Positions 1 through 5,307 of a stretch of 5,307 nucleotides of DNA are shown one piece after another. Every line of letters starts with the position of its first letter. Position 1 is the stretch's first letter. Origin of the DNA: an uncultured Muribaculaceae bacterium (GTDB lineage: Bacteria > Bacteroidota > Bacteroidia > Bacteroidales > Muribaculaceae); the NCBI GenBank assembly GCA_947178235.1, contig CAMWXQ010000108.1, positions 1 through 5,307 of the forward strand, given 5' to 3'. Under the pieces are notes generated by a model, which searched no databases, was not told the DNA's origin, and worked only from the letters and a program-made list of their open reading frames with translations. Made by a program: the position numbers and the translations under genes.

Positions 1-13
1 ATTCATAATTATT

Positions 14-1363
14 ATGGATTCTTCCGTCAACATGGAGACCATGCCCCTGCGTTGGGGGCATATCCGCGTCCTCGTCAACGGCTCGATGGAGCAGTTGATA
101 GGCGCCGGATTGTCGACCCTCGCGGGTATCGTCATACCGATGCTCAAAATCATGGAGGCCGGCCACTCGATGTCCTCGCTCACACAGGGTATCATCGGTG
201 CCTCGGGCCTCACGGGTATCGCCATTGGCTCGACCATCATCGGCCGCCTCAGTGACCGATACGGCTACGCAACATTTTTCCGCGCGAGTGCCCTCATGAT
301 GCTCATCGGAACCCTGCTGCCATACTTCTTCCCCAATGTCGCCATGCTCATCATCGGCCTCTTTGTCGTCGGGCTCGGTGTCGGCGGAGGATATGTGCTG
401 GACTCCGACTATGTGTCCGAGATCATGCCCGTGCGGTGGCGCTCCTTCATGGTCGGTGTCGCCAAGGCCTCGTGTGCCATTGGCTTCCTCGGCGTGGCCG
501 GCCTATGTTGGTGGTATCTCTCGCTCCATCCCGATGCCGTATTGTGGCCGAGGCTCATGCTCATCATCGCCGCTCTCGGTCTGCTCACCTTCGTGATGCG
601 CATAGGCTATCCCGACAGTCCTGCATGGCTCATGGCCCACGGCGAGGCTGCCGAGGCTCAGAAGGCCGCCGAGAAACTGCTCGGCCCCGGGGTCACAGTC
701 CCTGCTCCCGCCAAGACCGCATCGGGCAAGATCGCCACGTGGGGGGATATGTTCAGAGGAGAGAATCTCAAAAAGGTCATTTTCAGCGGTATTCCCTGGG
801 CCTGCGAGGGTGTCGGCGTGTACGGGGTCGGCGTCTTCCTCCCGATTCTCGTCATGGCTCTCGGCATCGACACTGAGACAGGCACGGGAATGGCGAAGGT
901 GATTGCGTCCGTCAAGCTCACGACCTTCATCAACTTCTTCATTCTCCCCGGCTTTGTCCTCGGGCTTCTGCTCGTGCGTCGTATGAACCACGTCGCAATG
1001 CTCAGCTCCGGATTCTGGATAAGCGCCGCGGGTATGGGTGTACTGCTCGCCGCCTATCTGCTCCACTGGCCCGTATGGATTTCGGTCGTGGCGTTCATGC
1101 TCTTCGAGCTTGCGCTCAACGCCGGCCCACACCTCGTCACATATATTATACCCGCCCAGATATACTCCGTAGACGAGCGTGGTGCGGGATCGGGTATTGC
1201 CGATATGCTCGGCAAACTCGGTGCCATCATCGGCGTCTTCTTCATGCCCTTGCTGCTCGACTGGGGCGGTGTGGTGCTCGTGTTGATTGTCTGCATCGCC
1301 ACGATGGTCGTCGGAGCCTTGATCTCGAATATCTTCGGACCGATGGTAGTCAAGAATAATTGA
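14..1363 (+). CDS. MFS transporter, sugar-porter/phosphate-symporter-like, substrate unknown
   Basis: This is a 449-residue inner-membrane permease of the major facilitator superfamily, at the usual length for a 12-helix member. The loop after helix 2 carries the MFS signature GRLSDRYG (residues 77-84). A DSPAWL segment (201-206) resembles the ESPRWL motif that ends the N-terminal half in sugar porters. A hydrophilic central loop (about 205-250) separates the two halves. The stretch PAQIYSVDERGAG followed by GKLGAIIG (380-407) resembles sugar-porter and phosphate:H+ symporter proteins. The substrate cannot be read from sequence. The start at 14 follows an AT-rich leader without a Shine-Dalgarno site. 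The frame is open to the window edge, and Met7 and Met10 are alternative starts. The gene ends 48 bases before cbiM with no visible promoter between, so co-transcription is possible. A role in cobalt or corrinoid handling would be inference from position only. Confidence 0.88.
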   Translation: MDSSVNMETMPLRWGHIRVLVNGSMEQLIGAGLSTLAGIVIPMLKIMEAGHSMSSLTQGIIGASGLTGIAIGSTIIGRLSDRYGYATFFRASALMMLIGTLLPYFFPNVAMLIIGLFVVGLGVGGGYVLDSDYVSEIMPVRWRSFMVGVAKASCAIGFLGVAGLCWWYLSLHPDAVLWPRLMLIIAALGLLTFVMRIGYPDSPAWLMAHGEAAEAQKAAEKLLGPGVTVPAPAKTASGKIATWGDMFRGENLKKVIFSGIPWACEGVGVYGVGVFLPILVMALGIDTETGTGMAKVIASVKLTTFINFFILPGFVLGLLLVRRMNHVAMLSSGFWISAAGMGVLLAAYLLHWPVWISVVAFMLFELALNAGPHLVTYIIPAQIYSVDERGAGSGIADMLGKLGAIIGVFFMPLLLDWGGVVLVLIVCIATMVVGALISNIFGPMVVKNN

Positions 1364-1406
1364 AAATTCCAAATTCTCAATTTCCAATTCTCAATTTTCA
1401 ATTCCC
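1358..1406. repeat. AT-rich composite repeat between the MFS gene and cbiM
   Basis: This short AT-rich element lies in otherwise GC-rich DNA. It holds a degenerate tandem repeat of about 14 bases: ttccaaattctcaa at 1367-1380, tttccaattctcaa at 1381-1394, and a diverged, shorter third copy from 1395 to about 1406. The element is also flanked by a perfect 11-base inverted repeat, AATTGAAAATT at 1358-1368 and AATTTTCAATT at 1393-1403. The left arm contains the MFS stop codon TGA (1361-1363). The stem would be nearly all A-T with no following T-run, so it does not look like a normal intrinsic terminator. It may be a dispersed intergenic repeat, a transcript-processing site or an AT-rich leader for cbiM. 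The function is unknown. Confidence 0.6.
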
Positions 1407-1411
1407 TCCCC

Positions 1412-2392
1412 ATGCACATGGCCGACGCACTCCTCTCTCCCCCTGTGGCAGTGACCGCAGGTGTGGCCGCCGCCGCTCTGATCGGTGTGGCCGCGAGAGA
1501 GACAAAGAAGAATACCCGCGAGAACATGATACCCCTCATGGGTGTCACCGGCGCGTTTATCTTCGCAGCCCAAATGATTAATTTCACCATTCCCGGCACC
1601 GGGTCGAGCGGCCATATCGTCGGGGGTGTGCTGCTTGCCGCCATGCTCGGGCCGTGGGCCGGATTCCTCACCCTCGCCTCGGTCATAATTATCCAGTGCC
1701 TCATATTTGCCGACGGAGGACTGATGGCTCTCGGGTGCAATCTCATCAACATGGGTGCCATGACCGCACTCGTGGCCTATCCGCTCGTATTCCGTCCGAT
1801 GATGCGCCGCGGCGTCACCACCGGCAGGATTGTCGCCGCGTCCATCTTCGCCTGTATCCTCGGGCTCGAAGCCGGGGCGCTCCTCGTGGTGGCCGAGACC
1901 GAGCTATCGGGCATCACTGCGCTCCCGTGGCGCGAGTTCATCCTCTTCATGCTCCCCATTCACCTCGCCATTGGTCTCGGCGAGGGGCTTGCCACCGCCG
2001 CAGTCCTCCTCTTTGTACAGAAAACCCGTCCCGACCTCCTCGCCGATGCTGCCACAGAGCGTCCCGTCGAGGGTCGTCCGCGACGGCTTGTCGCGGTCTT
2101 CGCTGTGCTCGCCCTGCTCCTCGGTGGTGGCCTCGCCTTCTATGCCTCGGAGAACCCCGATGGGCTCGAATGGTCGATAAGCCGCGTCACTGGCGAGACC
2201 GAACTCCCCGATTCCGAAGCCCCGCTCGCACTCTCGGCGGGTAAGGTGCAGACCACCACGTCCGTTATGCCCGACTATGACAACACCCTCTCGGGGGTCA
2301 TCGGTTCGGTCATGGTCCTCGCGCTCGTGTGGGGTGTGACCTCGCTCATCGTCAGCTCGCGCAGAACCAAGGCCAATCCCCGTCACGATTGA
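1412..2392 (+). CDS. cbiM: Cobalt/nickel ECF transporter substrate-binding permease CbiM with fused N-component (CbiMN)
   Basis: This 326-residue integral membrane protein is the metal-specificity (S) component of an energy-coupling factor importer for Co2+ or Ni2+. The start at 1412 gives MHMADALLSP. In this family the N-terminal Met1-His2 pair takes part in metal binding, so the exact start matters and Met3 is not the start. A second expected ligand, His68, lies in GTGSSGHIVGG (62-72). The family motifs FADGGLMALGCNLINMG (99-115) and IHLAIGLGEGLAT (183-195) follow. The core CbiM domain ends near residue 205. A C-terminal extension has two membrane helices (about 226-245 and 294-315) around an extracytoplasmic segment with SENPDGLEWS (246-255). 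This PDGLE-type region plays the part of the separate CbiN/NikN subunit. The last codon overlaps the cbiQ start by one base. M-N fusion occurs in both nickel and cobalt systems, so the metal is not settled. The nearby cobalamin riboswitch favours cobalt. Confidence 0.93.
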   Translation: MHMADALLSPPVAVTAGVAAAALIGVAARETKKNTRENMIPLMGVTGAFIFAAQMINFTIPGTGSSGHIVGGVLLAAMLGPWAGFLTLASVIIIQCLIFADGGLMALGCNLINMGAMTALVAYPLVFRPMMRRGVTTGRIVAASIFACILGLEAGALLVVAETELSGITALPWREFILFMLPIHLAIGLGEGLATAAVLLFVQKTRPDLLADAATERPVEGRPRRLVAVFAVLALLLGGGLAFYASENPDGLEWSISRVTGETELPDSEAPLALSAGKVQTTTSVMPDYDNTLSGVIGSVMVLALVWGVTSLIVSSRRTKANPRHD

Positions 2393-3189
2393 TGTCGAAG
2401 CTCGAAAACGCCATACTCACACTCAACCGCCTCGGCTCGGGTGCCGTCCGCGAGGATGGCATCGTGCATCTCGACGGTCGCGCGGCGCTCGCCGTCACGG
2501 TGGTGTATCTCTTCGGCGTTCTCAGCCTCCCGCTCACAGGCCCTGTCCGCCTGCTCCTCTTTGCGGTCTACCCGATGGTTGCCTCGATTCTCGCGGGGCT
2601 CAGCTACGGACGGCTGCTGATCCGTTCACTCTACATTGTTCCGCTCGTGGCCCTCTTCGCCATATTCAATCCCATATATGACCGTGTCCCGGTCGAGGTC
2701 TCGGGTATGGTTGTCAGCCGAGGGTGGCTCACATTCGCGGGTGTCATTGTCCGCGGCATCCTCGCATTCCAGGCTCTCTTGCTTCTCGTCGAGACCGAGG
2801 GGTTCGCCGGTATGTGTTCTGCCATGAGGCGGCTGAGGGTTCCCGCCGTGCTCACCACCCAACTCATGATGGTCTACCGATACCTCACCGTCCTACTCAC
2901 CGAAGCCCTCACCATGCAGCGCGCCCGCCGTGCCCGCGGATATGGACGTGAGAGCCTCAGGATAGGGGAGTGGGGGCAGTTCATCGGTCAGCTCTTCATC
3001 CGCACCGTCGGCCGATCGGAGCGGATACACCGCGCCATGCTCGCGCGGGGATTCAACGGCATCGACCTCCCGCACTTCACCTCGGCGACCCCAAAGTGGA
3101 CACACACCGATACCCTTTGGGTCGGCGTGTGGTGTGCAGTCATCTGCGTTCTGCGATTCATCGACCTCCCCAAACTCTTCAACCTATGA
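2392..3189 (+). CDS. cbiQ: ECF transporter transmembrane coupling component CbiQ
   Basis: This 265-residue membrane protein is the T (EcfT/CbiQ) component, which links CbiM to the CbiO ATPase and transmits ATP-driven movement. Hydrophobic helices lie near residues 30-48, 52-70, 76-94, 112-132 and 241-258. Between the last two is the cytoplasmic coupling region with the two diagnostic Ala-Arg-Gly motifs, ARRARGYG (178-185, ARG at 181-183) and AMLARGFNG (215-223, ARG at 218-220). These dock into the grooves of the ATPases. The ATG at 2392 shares its A with the TGA of cbiM (TGATG), which indicates translational coupling. The frame is open further upstream to an ATG at 2329, but that reading lies inside cbiM and encodes residues unlike the family, so 2392 is preferred. 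No Shine-Dalgarno sequence is visible. The length is normal for the family. Confidence 0.93.
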   Translation: MSKLENAILTLNRLGSGAVREDGIVHLDGRAALAVTVVYLFGVLSLPLTGPVRLLLFAVYPMVASILAGLSYGRLLIRSLYIVPLVALFAIFNPIYDRVPVEVSGMVVSRGWLTFAGVIVRGILAFQALLLLVETEGFAGMCSAMRRLRVPAVLTTQLMMVYRYLTVLLTEALTMQRARRARGYGRESLRIGEWGQFIGQLFIRTVGRSERIHRAMLARGFNGIDLPHFTSATPKWTHTDTLWVGVWCAVICVLRFIDLPKLFNL

Positions 3190-3872
3190 GCCACCATTAC
3201 ATCCGATTCACTGACGTACGATATACGTACCCCAACGGCTACGAAGCCCTCGCGGGCATCTCGTTTCTCGCCACCCACGGCGAGAAAGTGGCGGTACTCG
3301 GTCTGAACGGTGCGGGCAAGTCAACCCTACTCCTACACACCAACGGCCTCCTCTTCCCGACCTCGGGCGAGGTCAATGTCGGCGATGTGCCCGTCACAAA
3401 ATCCACCCTCCCGATAGTGCGTCAGAGCGTGGGGATGGTATTCCAGAATCCAGATGACCAGCTCTTCATGGCTACGGTCGAGGAGGATGTCGCCTTCGGG
3501 CCGATGAACATGAAACTCCCGCAGGCTGAGGTCGAACGCCGTGTCTCGAAGGCTCTCGCGATGGTCGGCGCCACCGAACTGCGCAAACGTCCGCCGTTCA
3601 CCCTCTCGGGTGGGCAGAAGCGTGCCGTAGCCATCGCCACCGTGCTCGCGATGGAACCCTCGATACTCGTGATGGACGAGCCGACGAGCGACCTCGACCG
3701 CCGCGCGCGCCGTGACCTCATAGATCTCGTGAAGGGCTTCGACCACACCTGTCTCATCGCCACCCACGACCTCGACATGGCCTTGGAGGTCTGTCCCCGC
3801 GCCATACTCATCCGCGACGGCATCATAGCCGCCGACGGCCCCACCGAGGAGATAGTGGGGTTGGAGTTTTAG
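3186..3872 (+). CDS. cbiO: ECF transporter ATP-binding protein CbiO
   Basis: This 228-residue cytoplasmic ABC ATPase energises the CbiMN-CbiQ importer, probably as a homodimer because no second ATPase gene is present. All nucleotide-binding motifs are intact: Walker A GLNGAGKST (39-47), Q-loop VFQNPDDQLF (85-94, typical of ECF ATPases), signature LSGGQKRAVA (140-149), Walker B ILVMDEP (160-166, catalytic Glu165), D-loop SDLD (168-171) and H-loop ATHD with His194. Asp169 sits where many relatives have Gly. The protein ends soon after the H-loop strand, so it lacks the C-terminal extension of the 270-280-residue relatives. Short versions of this kind are not rare. The ATG at 3186 overlaps the cbiQ stop (ATGA, 4 bases), which supports translational coupling. 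The frame is open upstream to 2970, but that part lies inside cbiQ. The TAG stop overlaps the stop of the convergent SIMPL gene. Confidence 0.95.
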   Translation: MSHHYIRFTDVRYTYPNGYEALAGISFLATHGEKVAVLGLNGAGKSTLLLHTNGLLFPTSGEVNVGDVPVTKSTLPIVRQSVGMVFQNPDDQLFMATVEEDVAFGPMNMKLPQAEVERRVSKALAMVGATELRKRPPFTLSGGQKRAVAIATVLAMEPSILVMDEPTSDLDRRARRDLIDLVKGFDHTCLIATHDLDMALEVCPRAILIRDGIIAADGPTEEIVGLEF

Positions 3873-4561
3873 TCTTCGAGATAGAACACCACCGAGCTGA
3901 CGACCCTCACCTTCTTTGTCTGCGGGGTGTTTGCGTCGGTGTCCTCGATGGAGAACTGTCCCTGCGAGGCGGTTTTGATCTTCCCGAGCTTGCTCTCGCT
4001 GTCTGCGGCGAACTGGTCTGCTGCGAGGCGCGCATTCTTAGTGGCATCGGCTATCATCTCGGGTTTGATGTCATTGAGGTGGGTGAACTCATAGTTCACA
4101 TAATTGGTATTGATGGCCACACCCTCTTTGAGCAGCTCGCTCAGTCGGCTCTGCAACTCGCGGACCTTGGCGACCTTCGATGTCGAGACCGTGATGTTGA
4201 TGTTCAGATTGTACTGATACTTGGCGCGGTCACCGCCATAGTAATTGGACTCGGCATTGTAGAGGCTCGGCGGATTGACCGAAATATCCTCCTTGTCGAT
4301 GCCGTTGGTGGTGAGGAAGCTGACGACCTTCTCGTTCAACCCCTGCATACGCTCGTACAGGGCGGGGAGATCGTTGCCGGCCACGCCGTAGGACATCGGC
4401 CATGTGACATAATCGGCCTCGACAGTCCTCTCGGCCAGTCCACGGACGGTCACGATGCGGTCGCGGTACGAGAAGTTGTCGATGCCACACTTGATGAAGA
4501 GGCCGAGGATACCCAGACCCACGGCGAGGATGATGGATGAGATGATTGATGTACGGTTCAT
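3869..4561 (-). CDS. SIMPL domain (DUF541) protein with N-terminal membrane anchor
   Basis: This 230-residue protein has one hydrophobic segment near the N-terminus (about 6-24, after MNRTS). It could be a membrane anchor or an uncleaved signal, placing the rest in the periplasm. The body matches the SIMPL/DUF541 family. It opens with IVTVRGLAERTVEAD (36-50), the usual first strand of the domain. The segment YQYNLNINITVSTSKVAKV (115-133) and a C-terminal strand KVRVVSSVVFYLED (217-230) follow. The family occurs in many bacterial envelopes and has no firm biochemical role; signalling-related and stress-related roles have been suggested for members. The start at 4561 is preceded 33 bases upstream by a good TATCTTTG box. 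The gene converges on cbiO with a 4-base stop overlap and diverges from the riboswitch-receptor unit. I see nothing in it that ties it to metal or corrinoid transport, so its place here may be incidental. Confidence 0.88.
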   Translation of the reverse strand: MNRTSIISSIILAVGLGILGLFIKCGIDNFSYRDRIVTVRGLAERTVEADYVTWPMSYGVAGNDLPALYERMQGLNEKVVSFLTTNGIDKEDISVNPPSLYNAESNYYGGDRAKYQYNLNINITVSTSKVAKVRELQSRLSELLKEGVAINTNYVNYEFTHLNDIKPEMIADATKNARLAADQFAADSESKLGKIKTASQGQFSIEDTDANTPQTKKVRVVSSVVFYLED

Positions 4562-4594
4562 GGAGATTTGTATTCAGTTATTGACTAAGAACTC

Positions 4595-4602
4595 CAAAGA
4601 TA
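4595..4602 (-). promoter_or_regulatory. Candidate -7 promoter box for the SIMPL gene
   Basis: Read on the minus strand this is TATCTTTG, a full match to the Bacteroidota -7 consensus TAnnTTTG. A start point about 7 bases downstream (near 4588) would leave a 5' leader of roughly 27 bases before the ATG at 4561. No TTTG -33 box lies at the expected distance; the upstream sequence there is A-rich. The call therefore rests on one box and its position. Confidence 0.45.
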
Positions 4603-4641
4603 GGCAAAATATTTTACTATTTGTTTTTTCGGGGGCTGATT

Positions 4642-4672
4642 TTTGCCATGACGGGGAAATTTTGTAATTTTG
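4642..4672 (+). promoter_or_regulatory. Bacteroidota-type promoter for the cobalamin riboswitch and receptor
   Basis: A TTTG -33 box (4642-4645) and a TAATTTTG -7 box (4665-4672, full match to TAnnTTTG) are separated by 19 bases, which fits the spacing of promoters used by the Bacteroidota primary sigma factor. The predicted transcription start, about 7 bases after the box (near 4678-4680), falls just before the first paired base of the riboswitch P1 stem at 4682. This agreement between two independent signals makes the promoter more convincing than the boxes alone. Confidence 0.72.
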
Positions 4673-4681
4673 CCCTCGCAA

Positions 4682-4934
4682 CGGTTCGCCTGTCTCGGCT
4701 GAGAGAAGCCCGGCACGGCGATAATAAGGAACTCGGGTGTGAATCCCGGACAGTCCCGCTGCGGTATTTCGCCGGCCATCCCCGAGATGGCAGAAGGCAC
4801 GGCATCAGAGCCACTGCGAGGCGCAACAGCCCCGTGGGAAGGCAGCCGGCCAGACTTTCCGACGCTACATATGGGCTGAGGATACGGCGATAAGTCCGAA
4901 GACTTGCCGTTGACAGATATTCTGACCCCAACCG
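4682..4934 (+). promoter_or_regulatory. Cobalamin (B12) riboswitch
   Basis: This leader RNA of about 253 nt binds a cobalamin and controls the downstream receptor. P1 pairs cggtt (4682-4686) with aaccg (4930-4934). P2 may pair cgcc (4687-4690) with ggcg (4717-4720). The conserved core reads gggtgtgaatccc (4735-4747), with stem 4734-4737/4745-4748, then cagtcccgct (4751-4760). A perfect 6-bp hairpin joins 4775-4780 and 4786-4791. The conserved ccactg (4811-4816) and gtgggaagg (4834-4842) follow, with ccac pairing to gtgg. A further stem joins 4843-4847 and 4874-4878. The B12 box aagtccgaagacttgcc (4892-4908) closely resembles the E. coli btuB box. The aptamer ends 18 bases before the receptor ATG, and no T-tailed terminator is present. 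Control by blocking translation initiation is therefore the likely mode, though this is inference. The ligand subtype (adenosyl- versus other cobalamins) was not determined. Confidence 0.95.
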
Positions 4935-4952
4935 ATGTAAGTTCTTTCGAGG

Positions 4953-5307
4953 ATGAGAAGCTACATTCCCGCACTACTCATGGCAGCAGGGCTTTGTGCC
5001 CCCTTGCGCTCCACGGCCACGGCCCTGGGGCGTGACACTGTGCCCGAGTACACGCTCGGAACGGTCGAGGTGCGCGGTCAGAAGGCAGCACGCGAGGCGA
5101 CCTCCACGGCTCCCGTCCACACACTCACCGACGAGAAGATGCTCATCGGCGGTGTCACCGACATCTCCGATGCCGTCAACCGTCTCCCCGGTGTGACGTT
5201 GCGCGACTACGGTGGGGCGGGGGGACTGAAAACCATCTCGGTGCGCGGGTTCGGGGCGTCGCACACAGGTGTGGTCTATGACGGGGTGGTTCTCTCCGAT
5301 GTACAGG
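4953..5307 (+). CDS. btuB: BtuB-like TonB-dependent outer-membrane receptor (5' part; runs off the window)
   Basis: The first 118 residues of a large outer-membrane receptor are present; the frame stays open to the window edge. A signal peptide covers about residues 1-25 (MRSYIPALLMAAGL then a small-residue region), with cleavage likely near Ala22-Gly26. A TonB-box-like stretch YTLGTVEVRG (33-42) leads into the plug domain. The plug has DISDAVNRLPGVTLRDYGG (70-88) and TISVRGFGASHTGVVYDGV (94-112), classic for Bacteroidota receptors. The barrel lies beyond 5307. Substrate assignment to cobalamin or related corrinoids rests mainly on the riboswitch immediately upstream, so the symbol is meant in the BtuB-like sense. 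Other B12-regulated receptor cargo cannot be excluded. The start at 4953 is chosen because Met1 with Arg2 precedes the hydrophobic core; Met10 (4980) would remove the positive end. There is no usable Shine-Dalgarno site, as the AGG directly abuts the ATG. Confidence 0.9.
   Translation, partial: MRSYIPALLMAAGLCAPLRSTATALGRDTVPEYTLGTVEVRGQKAAREATSTAPVHTLTDEKMLIGGVTDISDAVNRLPGVTLRDYGGAGGLKTISVRGFGASHTGVVYDGVVLSDVQ

Noticed and set aside
503..1387. Long minus-strand open frame (294 codons) opposite the MFS gene
   Set aside because: Its translation is rich in His, Glu, Asp and Gly with no recognisable domain, as expected opposite GC-rich codons. The plus-strand MFS protein is complete with family motifs.
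1358..1403. Inverted repeat after the MFS gene as an intrinsic terminator
   Set aside because: The stem is almost entirely A-T, the loop is 24 bases, and no T-run follows the right arm; it is described as a repeat instead.
1054..1761. Minus-strand open frame (235 codons) spanning the MFS end, the repeat and the cbiM start
   Set aside because: It crosses two well-supported plus-strand genes and an AT-rich repeat and shows no family motif; it is a frame shadow.
2329..2391. Upstream start that would lengthen CbiQ by 21 residues
   Set aside because: The extra residues lie wholly within the cbiM C-terminus and do not look like a CbiQ N-terminus. The TGATG junction at 2390-2394 gives a natural coupled start.
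2970..3185. Upstream start that would lengthen CbiO by 72 residues
   Set aside because: The extension is out-of-frame cbiQ sequence rich in His, Arg and Pro. The ABC domain begins normally from the ATG at 3186.
4606..4615. Palindrome aaaatatttt as an operator
   Set aside because: It is a simple A/T palindrome in an AT-rich promoter region with no link to a known regulator; chance is a sufficient explanation.
4621..4893. Plus-strand open frame of 90 codons between the promoter and the B12 box
   Set aside because: It lies largely within the riboswitch, begins before the predicted transcript start, and the conserved structure explains the sequence better than coding does.
4585..4974. Minus-strand open frames covering the riboswitch (also 4617-4931)
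   Set aside because: They are antisense to a structured regulatory RNA, overlap the receptor start or both promoter candidates, and have no recognisable domain.
4953..5000. Possible lipoprotein signal at Cys15 of the receptor
   Set aside because: The residues before Cys15 are Ala-Gly-Leu, which lack the small residue at -1 needed for a lipobox; an ordinary signal peptide fits better.

Overview
The window reads as a piece of a GC-rich Bacteroidota chromosome, most likely order Bacteroidales. Four things point there: starts without Shine-Dalgarno sequences, two promoter boxes of the Bacteroidota TAnnTTTG type, an AT-rich repeat of the TCAATT/CAATTTT kind between genes, and a TonB-dependent receptor plug typical of the phylum. 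Family or genus cannot be fixed from the sequence alone.

Layout. A complete MFS permease gene (14-1363, +) is followed by a 48-base AT-rich repeat-bearing gap. A compact three-gene cobalt/nickel ECF transporter operon comes next: cbiM with a fused N-component/PDGLE region (1412-2392), cbiQ (2392-3189) and cbiO (3186-3872). These three genes overlap by 1 and 4 bases. A SIMPL-domain (DUF541) gene lies on the minus strand (4561-3869), and its stop codon overlaps the cbiO stop tail to tail. The 391 bases from 4562 to 4952 hold no coding sequence. They carry two divergent promoter candidates and a well-formed cobalamin riboswitch (about 4682-4934). The window ends inside the gene the riboswitch precedes, a BtuB-like TonB-dependent outer-membrane receptor (4953 to beyond 5307, +).

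How it fits together. CbiM binds the metal and passes it through the membrane, CbiQ couples the membrane unit to the ATPase, and CbiO hydrolyses ATP, so the operon imports Co2+ or Ni2+ across the inner membrane. The riboswitch senses cobalamin and should shut off the receptor when the vitamin is plentiful. The receptor would bring cobalamin or another corrinoid through the outer membrane using TonB energy. A metal importer for making B12 and a receptor for scavenging it therefore sit side by side, separated by a SIMPL protein of unknown role. Only the receptor is visibly under the riboswitch. The metal transporter may be read from an upstream promoter shared with the MFS gene.

I see no transposon, CRISPR array, tRNA, rRNA or convincing intrinsic terminator. 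All families here are known. The points of interest are arrangement and regulation: the riboswitch promoter geometry, a repeated 9-mer in the riboswitch, the composite repeat before cbiM, and the stop-on-stop overlap.
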